Below the pieces are notes generated by a model that was not told where the DNA came from, ran no database searches, and saw only the letters and a program-made list of their open reading frames with translations. DNA of 64,000 nucleotides, taken from positions 3,346,501 through 3,410,500 of the forward strand of contig NZ_CP087952.1 in assembly GCF_028752835.1 (NCBI RefSeq). Reading direction: 5' to 3'. Below are positions 7,299 through 16,541 of this stretch, in pieces (the stretch's first letter is position 1; the number at the start of each line of letters is the position of its first letter). The translations under genes were made by a program, and so were the position numbers. Source of the stretch: Desulfosarcina sp. BuS5 (GTDB taxonomy: Bacteria > Desulfobacterota > Desulfobacteria > Desulfobacterales > BuS5).

Positions 7299-9128
7299 AT
7301 GGGTGCGGGCGTATTTGAGTATTCCGGATTATTTAATTCAATAGATATAAGGTTCGCAAATTTTATTGCGCGAATTTCCGAAAATAATGATCCGGATATC
7401 TTACTGGGGGCAGCGCTTGTCAGCAATGTCACGGGAGACGGGAACGTTTGCCTGGATCTGGCATCATTTGCCGGCCGGGCGCTTACTGAAATGTATCAGG
7501 CCGAAAGTGCAGAAAAAGCTCCCCCGGTTGTTTGCCCTGAAATTTCAACCTGGCGCAAAAAGCTTCTTTCCATTTCCGCTGTAGGCCGTCCCGGTGATTA
7601 TTGCCCGCTTATCATGGACGATGACAGGCTCTATCTCTATCGTTACTGGGAGTATGAGAAAAAGCTGGCGGATTCCATCAGGAGTAGAGTTCTTCCGCAA
7701 TCCTGCAATAAAATTTGTGACAGGATAAATTTTGATTTTTTAAACAAGACTCTCGCCTGGTTGTTCCCTGGGCAGGAACAGGCAGGTGACCGGCAGCGGG
7801 CGGCTTTGATTAATGTTGTTTTTAACAATTTTACCGTCATAACAGGAGGCCCTGGAACAGGTAAAACCACTGTTATTACAAAGATTATAGCCATCCTCCT
7901 TGCGCTTGCAAAAGGCGGGCGGTTTAAAATTTTGATGGCCGCGCCTACCGGAAAAGCCGCGGCCAGGCTCTCCGAATCGATAACAGCTTTTAAAGAACAA
8001 ATCGACTATCCCGATTCTATCAGGCATATCAGGGACGCCATCCCCACGGAAACATTCACCATCCACAGGATGCTGGGTACCATTCCTAATTCCCCTTATT
8101 TCCGGCATAATTCCGATAACCCCCTTTTAGCCGATCTTGTTATTATTGATGAAGCTTCAATGGTCGATCTGGCACTGATGTCCAAACTTGTGCAGGCTGT
8201 GCCGGACAAGGCAAGGCTCGTGCTTGTGGGAGACAAGGACCAGCTTGCTTCCGTGGAGTCCGGCTCCGTGCTGGGCGATATTAGCAGCCACGGCGATACC
8301 GGCGCTTCTCCCATTCGTAATGCGATTATCGATTTAAAGAAGAATTATCGGTTTTCGGAAAATAGCGGAATCGGAAAATTGAGCCGCTGTGTCAAGAACG
8401 GCGATGCAGCCGGAGCTCTGGCGGCATTAAAAAAAGGGGAGGGTGTTATATGGAAAAAGATAAATCAGGCCCCGGCCCAGGGCCCTTATGATATTTTAGA
8501 GCTTCATGATAATTTAAAAGAATCTGTTGTTAAGGGCTTTTCCGGTTTCCTGGAAACTGATGATCCGGATGAAGCCATAGCAAAGCTAAAAGCGTTTAAA
8601 ATTTTATCTCCGGTTAAACAAGGTCCTTTTGGTGTTTTCTTTTTAAACCGGATTGCGGAGCAGATTCTGTTTGATGAGGGTCTTATTAAACCGAATAATA
8701 GATCATCGGACCCATGGTACCCTGGCCGGCCTGTTTTAATCACCAGGAATGACTATAACCTTCAGCTTTTCAACGGCGACATCGGGATCATCATGCCAGC
8801 CTACGGCTCAAAAACTGATCGGCTGTATGCCTTTTTTTCGGATCATTCAGGGGGCGCACGGCGGTTTTTACCATGGATCCTGCCGGAGCATGAAACGGTC
8901 TTTGCCATGACGGTTCACAAGAGTCAGGGCTCCGAATTTGACGATGTCCTTATGATCCTGCCTGAAAAGGATACGCCTGTGCTGACCAGGGAGCTGATAT
9001 ACACCGGGATTACAAGGGCCAGGCAGAGCCTGACGATACTTGGAACGGAGGCAGTCCTGAAAGCCGCAATTTCACGTAGAATCGAGCGCGCATCCGGACT
9101 GCGCGACTACCTCTATCCTGAAACCTGA
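7299..9128 (+). CDS. recD: RecD-like superfamily 1B DNA helicase (exonuclease V alpha)
   Basis: 609 residues, the size of E. coli RecD. Walker A GGPGTGKTT at about residue 185, Walker B DLVIIDEASMVD, motif III LVLVGDKDQLASVESGSVLGD, and the C-terminal motifs TVHKSQGSEF and YTGITRAR are all present. An N-terminal domain of about 150 residues precedes the motor, as in true RecD rather than RecD2. In the RecBCD complex this is the fast 5'-3' motor; recB and recC are not in the window, so the complex is inferred only. Its position directly after porB is probably the end of that transcript or an unrelated neighbour. A hairpin follows the gene. Confidence 0.88.
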   Translation: MGAGVFEYSGLFNSIDIRFANFIARISENNDPDILLGAALVSNVTGDGNVCLDLASFAGRALTEMYQAESAEKAPPVVCPEISTWRKKLLSISAVGRPGDYCPLIMDDDRLYLYRYWEYEKKLADSIRSRVLPQSCNKICDRINFDFLNKTLAWLFPGQEQAGDRQRAALINVVFNNFTVITGGPGTGKTTVITKIIAILLALAKGGRFKILMAAPTGKAAARLSESITAFKEQIDYPDSIRHIRDAIPTETFTIHRMLGTIPNSPYFRHNSDNPLLADLVIIDEASMVDLALMSKLVQAVPDKARLVLVGDKDQLASVESGSVLGDISSHGDTGASPIRNAIIDLKKNYRFSENSGIGKLSRCVKNGDAAGALAALKKGEGVIWKKINQAPAQGPYDILELHDNLKESVVKGFSGFLETDDPDEAIAKLKAFKILSPVKQGPFGVFFLNRIAEQILFDEGLIKPNNRSSDPWYPGRPVLITRNDYNLQLFNGDIGIIMPAYGSKTDRLYAFFSDHSGGARRFLPWILPEHETVFAMTVHKSQGSEFDDVLMILPEKDTPVLTRELIYTGITRARQSLTILGTEAVLKAAISRRIERASGLRDYLYPET

Positions 9129-9153
9129 CACCCGAAACCTGTTATTCAACAAG

Positions 9154-9194
9154 TTTACCTTCGTTCCCAGGCTCTGTTTGGGAACGAAGGTAAA
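9154..9194. repeat. 16-bp-stem hairpin between recD and gspD (repeat family B)
   Basis: Perfect 16-base inverted repeat TTTACCTTCGTTCCCA / TGGGAACGAAGGTAAA around a 9-base loop, in the gap between convergent recD and gspD. The CGTTCCCAGG...GGGAACGAAGGTAAA text recurs at 17033-17063, so this is a dispersed repeat that may also act as a bidirectional terminator. Confidence 0.75.
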
Positions 9195-9207
9195 ACCTTG
9201 ACACCTG

Positions 9208-11277
9208 TCATTCCTGGAACTGCTCCGTCCCTTTCAACTCCTCTTTCAGTTTGCCGAGCTTTTGCTTGAATTCTTTGGTTACATGATCCACATCGTCCGA
9301 ATTGATAATAACTGTGGGTGTAAGGACTATCATAAGCTCTGTTTTCGAGATTTCATCCTTGGTATATCCGAAAATAAAACCTAAAACAGGTATATTGACC
9401 AGAAAAGGGATCCCTCTTCTTACACGATCTCTTTTTTGTCTTATCAGCCCTCCGATGACGATAGTCTGCTTGTTCTGCACGGTCAAGGTCGTTTCCGCCG
9501 CTCTTTTAAAAAAAACAGGATACGATCCCCCACTTCCAACGGTAACATAGTCCTCCATGACTTCACTTACCTCCTGCTTTACATCCATGGTCACCAGCCC
9601 GCGTTCATTGATGTGCGGCATAACTGTAAGGATAATGCCGGTGTCACGGTATTCTATCGAGGTCTCTATCACGTCCGAGTCCCCGGTATGGGTGTATTCT
9701 GCCGTGGAAATAGGCTGTTCCGTAGTAATTTCGATTTTCGCTTCTTTATTATCGGAAGCTAAAACCGAGGGGGTCGAGAGTACATTCACTTTGTTGTCTT
9801 CTGCGAGGGTATGCAGGGTCATCACCAGCTTATCGCTTTTTTCGATTACATATTTAAGTCCCTGCTTAATACCGGCGGCGCCGGCGGCGACATCTATGGC
9901 TGTCTCGGTTCCTCCCATCCCTTTTGATGATTCAGAACGTAAGGTTGAGTAACTCCAATCAATGCCGAGTTCCAACCCGTCGCCCAATTGCACTTCCGCA
10001 ACCATGCATTCGATCAGGACCTGTCTGGGCAGCACATCCAGTTTCTCAAGCAGATTTTTTATAATTTTGTAATCCGAGGGGATTGCTTCTATAATCAAAG
10101 CATTCCTTGTTTCATCCGCTGTAATATAGATCTCTCCCTTTAACGAACCGGAACCTGTTTTTTCAATGTTGGTTTTAAGCGGTTTTCTGGGAGCGGTTTT
10201 CTTTTCCGGCTCATTATCAGCGCCGTTTTTTTCTGTTTTGGTACGTTCTTTTTTATTAAAAATTTCTTCCAGCAGGTCATGGAGATTTTCGGCTGCACCG
10301 TTCTGGACTGCATAAACGTAGATTCTTGGTTCAACATCCGGGCTATCCGTATCGATTGCATTAATGAATTCGTCAACGGTTGCAAAAACGTCCGGCTTGG
10401 AGCTTACCGCCAGGATCGCATTAAGATGATCTATTACAATAAATTTAATCCCGGTATCTTTGCTTTTCATGTAACTTGCCGAAAAAGCATCGTCAAGATT
10501 TTTACTCAGATCTTTTGCGTCCACATTCTTTATGGGGTATAATTTGAAATTCAATTTTTTAAAGACGTCCACATCAAAAACGTCTGTTATCATGAGGATT
10601 TTTTTGATATTAGCCAGTCGGTCGACTACAAGCAGGATGTTGGTCGGATCGTGGGAAAATATTGACCCGGCTGCGGAAAGGAAGGGCTGAACTATTTTTT
10701 CCACCTCGGCCGCAGTAACATATTTAACAGGTATGACCTGAATCAACATGTCTCCTTTTAATAGAATATCCTGCTTTTTAATCCCTTTTTCTTTTGAGAT
10801 TAACTTGCGCGGGATATTATCGGCCGTGGTGATCTGGTATATGCCGCTCTCTTTAACAGCGGCCAGTCCGTTTATTTCCAGGATTTTAAAAAAAACAGGC
10901 AAGAGATCTTTTTTATTCAGTTTTTCGGATATATGGATTGTAACCGTGCCGCTGATCGAAGGATCCACAACATAGTTGATTCCCAAAAGCTCTCCAAAAG
11001 ACTTTATAACCTCGAAAATATCAGCATCGTCAAAGTTAAATACAATCCCTTTATCATTGCCGGGTGAATCATTTTCTGCTGCCGTAACAGCATCGTCTGC
11101 ATCATTAGACAGAATAGGCTCGCCTTTTCCACGGATAAGTTTTAAAGCAGGATGATTCTGCAGGCTTTCGGCCGGTTCGGCGAATGTTGTTAAGGCCTGG
11201 CAGAGTATAACGACAGCAACGGCTGCAAGCAAAAAAATCAATTTGAATATTCTGTTTTTTTTTGAATAATTATTCAT
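9208..11277 (-). CDS. gspD: Type II secretion outer-membrane secretin GspD
   Basis: 689 residues. Signal peptide (KLIFLLAAVAVVILCQALTTFAEP), then the N0 domain (FNFDDADIFEVIKSFGELLG, about residues 80-150), N1-N3 KH-like domains with a charged Lys/Glu-rich insert near 345-370, and the secretin domain with VLIECMVAEVQLGDGLELGI and VIGGLIRQKRDRVRRGIPFL. Forms the multimeric gated channel through which folded exoproteins leave the periplasm. Last gene of the minus-strand gsp operon. A C-terminal S-domain for pilotin binding is not obvious; the protein ends shortly after the beta-barrel with a Lys/Glu-rich tail. Confidence 0.95.
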   Translation of the reverse strand: MNNYSKKNRIFKLIFLLAAVAVVILCQALTTFAEPAESLQNHPALKLIRGKGEPILSNDADDAVTAAENDSPGNDKGIVFNFDDADIFEVIKSFGELLGINYVVDPSISGTVTIHISEKLNKKDLLPVFFKILEINGLAAVKESGIYQITTADNIPRKLISKEKGIKKQDILLKGDMLIQVIPVKYVTAAEVEKIVQPFLSAAGSIFSHDPTNILLVVDRLANIKKILMITDVFDVDVFKKLNFKLYPIKNVDAKDLSKNLDDAFSASYMKSKDTGIKFIVIDHLNAILAVSSKPDVFATVDEFINAIDTDSPDVEPRIYVYAVQNGAAENLHDLLEEIFNKKERTKTEKNGADNEPEKKTAPRKPLKTNIEKTGSGSLKGEIYITADETRNALIIEAIPSDYKIIKNLLEKLDVLPRQVLIECMVAEVQLGDGLELGIDWSYSTLRSESSKGMGGTETAIDVAAGAAGIKQGLKYVIEKSDKLVMTLHTLAEDNKVNVLSTPSVLASDNKEAKIEITTEQPISTAEYTHTGDSDVIETSIEYRDTGIILTVMPHINERGLVTMDVKQEVSEVMEDYVTVGSGGSYPVFFKRAAETTLTVQNKQTIVIGGLIRQKRDRVRRGIPFLVNIPVLGFIFGYTKDEISKTELMIVLTPTVIINSDDVDHVTKEFKQKLGKLKEELKGTEQFQE

Positions 11278-11282
11278 ACAGA

Positions 11283-11915
11283 TTAAGCACCTTTTTTTCG
11301 GATAGCACTTTTTTTCAGTTTTGGGAGCCTATTCAGCAGCTTTGCCCTTTTATACGCAGGTTTTCTCCCTTTAATCTTTCTGTATTTTTTCGGAGGTTTT
11401 TTCCTTAGTTTCGGGTTGTCCGGGTCATTGAGAAGAATTTCCGTCTTTACGCTGTGATCTGTTAAAATTACACGATCCGGAAATATTTTCTCCACGGTAT
11501 ATGATCCTATCTTTTCACCCGTTTTAACCCATTCCGGCTTTTGTCCAGCCGTTTTGCGGGTTCTTAACCCTTTAGTCCTTTTTTCCAGAATTAATGCTGA
11601 TTTGTCGTTATTGGATATAAGTATTCCGTAGAGAATACATTTAGTGTTCGGTTTATATTCTTTAGCTTCGGCTTCTCCTGAAGCGGCGGCTCTTCTGTCC
11701 GGGTTAAAAATGTCCTGGTCTACAAAAGCTTGATAATAATTAAGGGAGGCTTTTTTTCTTTTTATTAGCCTTTTACTATATCCACTTGTTTTTTTGGCAG
11801 GTTCAATTTTAAAGGTATCCTTTTCCGTCCCCAGCCATACTTCACTTATTTTTACCGAAATGAAGATTACAATAATTGCCAGGAGTATATTTACAGGAAG
11901 AAATTTTGTTTTCAT
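11283..11915 (-). CDS. gspC: GspC-like inner-membrane protein (HR domain)
   Basis: 210 residues: one N-terminal membrane segment (residues about 8-25), a periplasmic linker, and a homology-region domain (ILYGILISNNDKSALILE... EKIGSYTVEKIFPDRVILT) like GspC/PilP, which connects the inner-membrane platform to the secretin N0 domain. The C-terminal 40 residues are extremely basic (KKPPKKYRKIKGRKPAYKRA), with no PDZ domain, so it is the short form. Begins one base after the gspM stop and ends five bases before gspD. Assigned mainly from this position and the domain pattern. Confidence 0.75.
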   Translation of the reverse strand: MKTKFLPVNILLAIIVIFISVKISEVWLGTEKDTFKIEPAKKTSGYSKRLIKRKKASLNYYQAFVDQDIFNPDRRAAASGEAEAKEYKPNTKCILYGILISNNDKSALILEKRTKGLRTRKTAGQKPEWVKTGEKIGSYTVEKIFPDRVILTDHSVKTEILLNDPDNPKLRKKPPKKYRKIKGRKPAYKRAKLLNRLPKLKKSAIRKKGA

Positions 11916-11916
11916 T

Positions 11917-12495
11917 TTATTTTTTCATATATCCTGTAATCGTCAGGGTTGAGTTGATTTCATAATTATTCTGCTTATCCCGGAAGCGTGTTCTTTTTTT
12001 TCTCACCCTTACTCGAAGCTCCTTGATTATCAGGTAAGTGGGGGAACTTTCGATCCTGTAAAGCATATCCCTTAATGATCTGGTGTCTGAAACAATATTA
12101 TATTGAACCGGCAGCATGGTGTAATAATCAGTAACAACCGGATCAAGAATTTTCATGCTCTTAAGCTCGACCCCGCTCTCTGTAACTATTTTTTTGAGCC
12201 TGTTTTGAATTTCAACCGAGGCCAGGGCCGGCGTATTTCCGCTCAACAGACCTGCGCAGGCCCTGGTAAGCTCTTTCTTGATGAACGACAGCTTATAAGT
12301 CAGATCGGTTTTCCCATATATTACTTTCTTGTACCCTGACAGCATTTTATGCTTTAATACGATCTCTTCTCCTAACCGGTCCACATAGAGAAAGGCCGGA
12401 TGAACAATATATTTGTATATTGTCATTATAAGGAGCAGTATCCCGCAAAGGATAAGATATTTACGTTTTTTGTCTGCTTTAATTTTCAGTTTCAT
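11917..12495 (-). CDS. gspM: GspM/PilO-like type II secretion protein
   Basis: 192 residues with one N-terminal transmembrane segment (YLILCGILLLIMTIYKYIV) after a basic start, a coiled-coil region and a ferredoxin-like periplasmic domain (residues 95-190) of the GspM/PilO type. It partners GspL in the inner-membrane assembly platform. The gap to gspL upstream is taken up by a palindromic repeat. No catalytic motif is expected. The order L-M-C-D supports the name more than sequence alone. Confidence 0.7.
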   Translation of the reverse strand: MKLKIKADKKRKYLILCGILLLIMTIYKYIVHPAFLYVDRLGEEIVLKHKMLSGYKKVIYGKTDLTYKLSFIKKELTRACAGLLSGNTPALASVEIQNRLKKIVTESGVELKSMKILDPVVTDYYTMLPVQYNIVSDTRSLRDMLYRIESSPTYLIIKELRVRVRKKRTRFRDKQNNYEINSTLTITGYMKK

Positions 12496-12510
12496 TATTC
12501 AGTTTCAGTT

Positions 12511-12617
12511 ATCAATTTCCATATAAAAATAATTTCACTGCGTTATCGGTCGTCGGAGTATTATAATACGCCTTCCTCCCTCCGGCCTTGTAAAATTAAT
12601 TATTTGAAAATCGATAG
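12511..12617. repeat. Palindromic repeat family A, copy 3 (short form), overlaps gspL end
   Basis: Family core TTTCACTGCGTTATCGGTCG at about 12533 and the terminal TTATTTGAAAATCGATAG at 12600-12617. The central variable part is AGTATTATAATACGCC. Its right end encodes the last residues and the stop codon of gspL on the minus strand. Confidence 0.85.
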
Positions 12618-14015
12618 AGACATACCTATTTTGAATCTTTCCTTACCGCTTCTATCCTTAACAATTGTAGATTTAAAACTTACATCGCTAAACATGGGAG
12701 ACTGCTCAAGAACCGGAATAAGCCCTGATGCTGTATCGGCATAACCTTCTATCTCCACTGTTCCGTTTTTGCATGTAATATTTTTTACCCATGCGGTTTT
12801 GGGTATAAGCGTAGCAAGGGTATTGATAATTTTAAGCATTGATCTGTTATTATGGCTTAGCCTGTTAAGGTGTTGCAGGTTGTTCTCGATCTCATTCAAT
12901 TCTGTCCGGAGATGCTCCACTTGTTTAAATTCTGGTTTAAGAGCTGCGATTTCAGCATTCAGGCTGTTAATTATAATCTTCGCTTTAACAAGGGAACTTC
13001 CCGACCATCCAACGGCGGATATAATGGATAAAATAAAGAGGATAAGGAAAATATTACGTCCGGCCCGGCCCGGTTTTTTTAAAAAACCTGCAGGAGCCAG
13101 GTTGATATCAATGGCTGCTTCGGCAACCCCTTTTACTGTAAGTCCATAAGCTGTTTCAAACCCGGCCGGAAGCGTATGAGCACTTAGAGAGTTATAGGAA
13201 ACCGTATCCACCGCTCCTTTTGCCTTGATTAATTTGTAAAGGTACTCATCCGCGCCTGACCCGGTTAGTGTCAGGCTTAATTCGTCCGTCCTGTTATCGG
13301 TTTCATCTGTTTTGGGGAGGAGTATCAGGGTTGCGGCATGCAGTTCATTAATGAGTATTTCCGCGGTTAAATCCTGATTTTTTGTATCTGCTTCAATATA
13401 TTTGGAATATATAAGCATATCCCTTTTTTTTATGTTAAGTTCAATATGGTCGCTGCGGATATCCGCAATGGCAAGATATGGATGATCATGGCCGGCGGGC
13501 CGGTCATAAGATAATGAGTTGACCAGGGCTGTTGAACTTATCTCTATGCCGGAAAAATACAAGCCTGCTTGGCGGCAGGTTTCGAGAATGGTGTCGACTA
13601 TATTCTTTTTGACGGCTACAACAAGAATATTAATTTTATTATTCCTGTTGTCTGTTTCTATAACCTGAAAATCGAAATAGATATCATCGGAAGCAAAAGG
13701 AAAATATTTTTCAATTTCATATTTCAGCGTGTTTTCAAGGTTTTCTTTCACCGCCAGAGGAAGTTCAATATATTTCAGCAAAACGGTATTGCGTGGCAGA
13801 CCCAGAAAAATGGTATCAGGTTTAATGCTGTTTTTGTTGATGAAATTTTGAATCAGCTCCGGATAAATTTTACCGCTTTCATCTTCGTTTTTACCTGTTT
13901 CCACAGGAAATATTTCGTGCTCTGCAAAGACAATTTTTTTAAATGATTTTTTCAGATGCACAAAAACCAGGCAGTTATCCCTGATATCTATTCCCAGACT
14001 CGATTCAAAAAACAA
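12600..14015 (-). CDS. gspL: GspL-like protein (PilM actin fold fused to PilN)
   Basis: 471 residues: an actin-like cytoplasmic PilM/GspL domain (begins FFESSLGIDIRDN, with LGLPRNTVLLKYIELP), a transmembrane segment at about residues 335-355 (NIFLILFILSIISAVGW), and a PilN/Fim-like periplasmic domain. It recruits the GspE ATPase to the membrane. I choose the TTG at 14015: GGAGG lies five bases upstream (complement of 14021-14025) and the product then begins like the family. A further upstream ATG at 14075 lies well within gspK. The start overlaps gspK by 11 bases. The C-terminus (LSIFK and the stop) is encoded by a family A repeat. Confidence 0.85.
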   Translation of the reverse strand: MFFESSLGIDIRDNCLVFVHLKKSFKKIVFAEHEIFPVETGKNEDESGKIYPELIQNFINKNSIKPDTIFLGLPRNTVLLKYIELPLAVKENLENTLKYEIEKYFPFASDDIYFDFQVIETDNRNNKINILVVAVKKNIVDTILETCRQAGLYFSGIEISSTALVNSLSYDRPAGHDHPYLAIADIRSDHIELNIKKRDMLIYSKYIEADTKNQDLTAEILINELHAATLILLPKTDETDNRTDELSLTLTGSGADEYLYKLIKAKGAVDTVSYNSLSAHTLPAGFETAYGLTVKGVAEAAIDINLAPAGFLKKPGRAGRNIFLILFILSIISAVGWSGSSLVKAKIIINSLNAEIAALKPEFKQVEHLRTELNEIENNLQHLNRLSHNNRSMLKIINTLATLIPKTAWVKNITCKNGTVEIEGYADTASGLIPVLEQSPMFSDVSFKSTIVKDRSGKERFKIGMSLSIFK

Positions 14016-14988
14016 ATTGATCCTCCACAAAGTCTGTCCATCGAATAATACGGTACCCCTTATCAGAGGCTGCATCTATTTTTATCAAAGCGCCTATTCC
14101 CTCCTTAATACTGCTGCCTGCAATCCCGCCAAAAGATTCTATCGTATAAAAGGGTGACAGATTGAGTGCAATGTATGATTTTATGCTTAAATAAATATCA
14201 GGATCTATGATATCGTTTAATTCGGCTATACTTTTAATCTTTTGTTCGCCTCTATATTTTATTATTTCCTTCGCGGCAGGTCCAGTCATTCCCGGAATTG
14301 AGAGCAGCATCTTTTCGGAGGCGGCATTTATATTGATCTTGCCGGTTTCGGAATAGATAGTCACCATACTCTCAAGTCCGCCGTAAAAAATTGCCTTGGT
14401 GATGCCCTTTACCAGCAGAAGTTCTTCGACAGAATCAAAATCAGCGTCTTTGCATTCATAGGGATTATCCAGGGACTGGTAATAGTCATCTTCGGCGCCG
14501 TTTAAATGGTGAAGATTATCCTTGTCCCGCCAGTCAAGAATCGAGTCGGTTATGACATCTTTTTCATTTTCATCAATATCAAAGGTGTTCAGGAGCATCA
14601 TAAGCATGCTTTTAGCGGCTTTGTTTATATTTATCTTCCCGCTTTCATTTGTTATGGTAACTTTATACGCTCCGGTTCCAAAATCTACAGGAGCAATATC
14701 AGCCCCGACCCTCCATTCGGTTTCATTAGTTTCATCGCTTTCTTCCTCTGGCGGCAAAACCTCAGGCCGGGAATGTTTTCTGATTAATAATTCAGCCACA
14801 GCCCTGTTTATGCCTGCAAGCGCAATGTAGTAACTTTCGGCGCTCTCTTTAAAGTTACGGGTAATATTAATCTCGGTTCGCATGGCATGGCAGAACTCTC
14901 CCACAATGACCGCCAGCAGAGCAACCAGCCATAATACGACAAAAAGCGCAATGCCGTTTTTATTATTTAAAATTTTAAATTCGGTCAT
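14005..14988 (-). CDS. gspK: Type II secretion minor pseudopilin GspK
   Basis: 327 residues. Type IV pilin-like N-terminus GIALFVVLWLVALLAVIVGEF after a short basic leader, lacking the Glu at +5 as GspK does, followed by the large alpha domain with two helix-hairpin-helix-like segments (GKININKAAKSMLMMLLNTF, GKININAASEKMLLSIPGM). It caps the pseudopilus tip with GspI and GspJ. ATG overlaps the gspJ stop in an ATGA arrangement at 14985-14988. Confidence 0.93.
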   Translation of the reverse strand: MTEFKILNNKNGIALFVVLWLVALLAVIVGEFCHAMRTEINITRNFKESAESYYIALAGINRAVAELLIRKHSRPEVLPPEEESDETNETEWRVGADIAPVDFGTGAYKVTITNESGKININKAAKSMLMMLLNTFDIDENEKDVITDSILDWRDKDNLHHLNGAEDDYYQSLDNPYECKDADFDSVEELLLVKGITKAIFYGGLESMVTIYSETGKININAASEKMLLSIPGMTGPAAKEIIKYRGEQKIKSIAELNDIIDPDIYLSIKSYIALNLSPFYTIESFGGIAGSSIKEGIGALIKIDAASDKGYRIIRWTDFVEDQFVF

Positions 14989-15626
14989 TTGGCCGCTTCT
15001 GCTAAAACAGGAGCAATTATTTTGATCGCTTCTTTTTCAGGGCCTGTTTTCAGTATCAATTTTACAGCGTCCGGCAATGCCCCTGTCTGTTCGGCGTCCC
15101 ATTCAGGATGCCATGCCCCGGGCTCATCATCTTCGGTTGAACCGAAATACTCAAAATCAAGTTCTTCAATCCCAGGCAGAAGGGGTGTAAACTCTGCTTC
15201 ATCATCGATTTCCGAATCCTGCGCAAGCACAGGATTGACTTCCTCAAAGAATTGAAGCTCCTTTTTTTCGGTTTTTGGGTTGTTTTGCACTGTGTATTTT
15301 ACATGCACAAGCCCTTTCCGGCTTCCCGGCATTAAAGCTATTCCTGAGACAAACTCCAGGGAGTTGTTTTTTCCGTTAAAGAGTATCGATTTTTCCCCGT
15401 CCTTTTGGATCTCGAAGAGATGGGTTGATTTTATCTGGCGTTTTAACAGGTCGAGTACAATCCGGTTTCTCTGGCGATAATCAATATCGGCTTCCCCTTT
15501 TTCCCAGGCCCGGATCCCGACTCTTAACCCGCCGAATACAATTGCGATACTGACTGCAAAAATAGTAATGGTGATAAGAAGTTCTATAAGGGTAAAACCG
15601 TTTTCATTTTTAAGCGGGTTTGTCAG
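14985..15626 (-). CDS. gspJ: Type II secretion minor pseudopilin GspJ, non-ATG start
   Basis: The frame contains the pseudopilin signature NGFTLIELLITITIFAV about ten codons after the preceding in-frame stop, then a beta-rich domain of the GspJ type (RVGIRAWEKGEADIDYRQRN). No ATG, GTG or TTG precedes the signature. A CTG at 15626 lies seven bases after GAGG, and its CTGA overlaps the gspI stop just as ATGA does between gspJ and gspK, so I take CTG as the start (213 residues). The first internal ATG at 15332 would lack the whole pilin helix. A sequencing error or a lost ATG is the alternative. Confidence 0.8.
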   Translation of the reverse strand: MTNPLKNENGFTLIELLITITIFAVSIAIVFGGLRVGIRAWEKGEADIDYRQRNRIVLDLLKRQIKSTHLFEIQKDGEKSILFNGKNNSLEFVSGIALMPGSRKGLVHVKYTVQNNPKTEKKELQFFEEVNPVLAQDSEIDDEAEFTPLLPGIEELDFEYFGSTEDDEPGAWHPEWDAEQTGALPDAVKLILKTGPEKEAIKIIAPVLAEAAK

Positions 15627-16036
15627 CTTTCATCCTCTTTTTTGACTGTTTTCAACGTTTGCAGAAGAACCTGCTTTCCTGTATCATCCTTTCTGCTTAC
15701 CGATACCTGAATTTCGTAAACCTCAACCGGAACCTTGTTGTCGTCGCCGGCAGTCAGGCTGAAAGGCGTAATCTCGGCCTGCCATTTGTAATCATTATTA
15801 AAATCTCCTTCTGTTATCTCTGTTGAGTCCTCTTTATCCAGCAGCAGCTCCTCCATTTTTTCCCGGGCCAGAAATATGGCCTGGGTATAATCGCCTGCTA
15901 TTCTGCTGGCTTTCAGTCCGCCTGAAAAGAGCTGCATTATAGTTACCAGGGAGATCGAAAGAATAACCAGGGCGACAAGGATTTCTATTAATGTAAATCC
16001 TGCGGCTGCTCTGCATTTCCGTAATATGCGATGCAT
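15623..16036 (-). CDS. gspI: Type II secretion minor pseudopilin GspI
   Basis: 137 residues with prepilin cleavage context AAAGFTLIEILVALVILSIS (G-F at about 13-14, Glu at +5 for N-methylation and assembly) and the conserved region FLAREKMEELL. Forms the tip complex with GspJ and GspK. Its stop at 15623-15625 is embedded in the CTGA that starts gspJ. Four bases separate it from gspH. Confidence 0.93.
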   Translation of the reverse strand: MHRILRKCRAAAGFTLIEILVALVILSISLVTIMQLFSGGLKASRIAGDYTQAIFLAREKMEELLLDKEDSTEITEGDFNNDYKWQAEITPFSLTAGDDNKVPVEVYEIQVSVSRKDDTGKQVLLQTLKTVKKEDES

Positions 16037-16040
16037 ATTG

Positions 16041-16541
16041 TCAATTCACTATTGTAACAATTCCGGTGATGGAATCCAGATTAATATTATATTGCTTTTC
16101 CCTGGTTCCGGCCAATGTAATCAGCCCTCCGCTGCAGCTGCCATTGGGGAAAAAAGTAATTTTGAATCTGCCGCTGTCGATTTCCTGATCCCCGGATACG
16201 ATTTTTTCCATGTGTACCCCATCGGGAAGTTTATATGTTTTTAAATCAGGCTCATCCGTTTCTCCCGGTTTTTCAGGGGCCTTTTTTTTGTTTTCTACGG
16301 AAATAATATTTGCAGCAAAATCTATGCCCGCAATATAAGTTGTTTTCTGGGTTGCAGCCTTGTTCCGGCAGTACCTGAGAGCGGATGCGGTTTTTTTGGC
16401 AGCGGTTTTTAATTCCATGTTCGAAAGGCTGCCGCCGATTACCGGAACCACCAGAACCGACATAAGCCCGATAATTATCATTACAATAATAAGCTCAAGC
16501 AGCGTAAACCCTGGAGAAGATATTTTTCCTTTATCATTCAT
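16041..16541 (-). CDS. gspH: Type II secretion minor pseudopilin GspH
   Basis: 166 residues starting at the ATG at 16541, which overlaps the gspG stop by eight bases (ATGAATGA). N-terminus MNDKGKISSPGFTLLELIIV has the prepilin peptidase site and Glu at +5. The C-terminal domain is beta-rich and ends NINLDSITGIVTIVN, as GspH/FimT proteins do. A longer open frame upstream (to 16631) runs through gspG and has no ribosome site. Confidence 0.9.
   Translation of the reverse strand: MNDKGKISSPGFTLLELIIVMIIIGLMSVLVVPVIGGSLSNMELKTAAKKTASALRYCRNKAATQKTTYIAGIDFAANIISVENKKKAPEKPGETDEPDLKTYKLPDGVHMEKIVSGDQEIDSGRFKITFFPNGSCSGGLITLAGTREKQYNINLDSITGIVTIVN

Noticed and set aside
7299-9128. A full RecBCD locus
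   Set aside because: No recB or recC reading frame is found on either strand near the gene.
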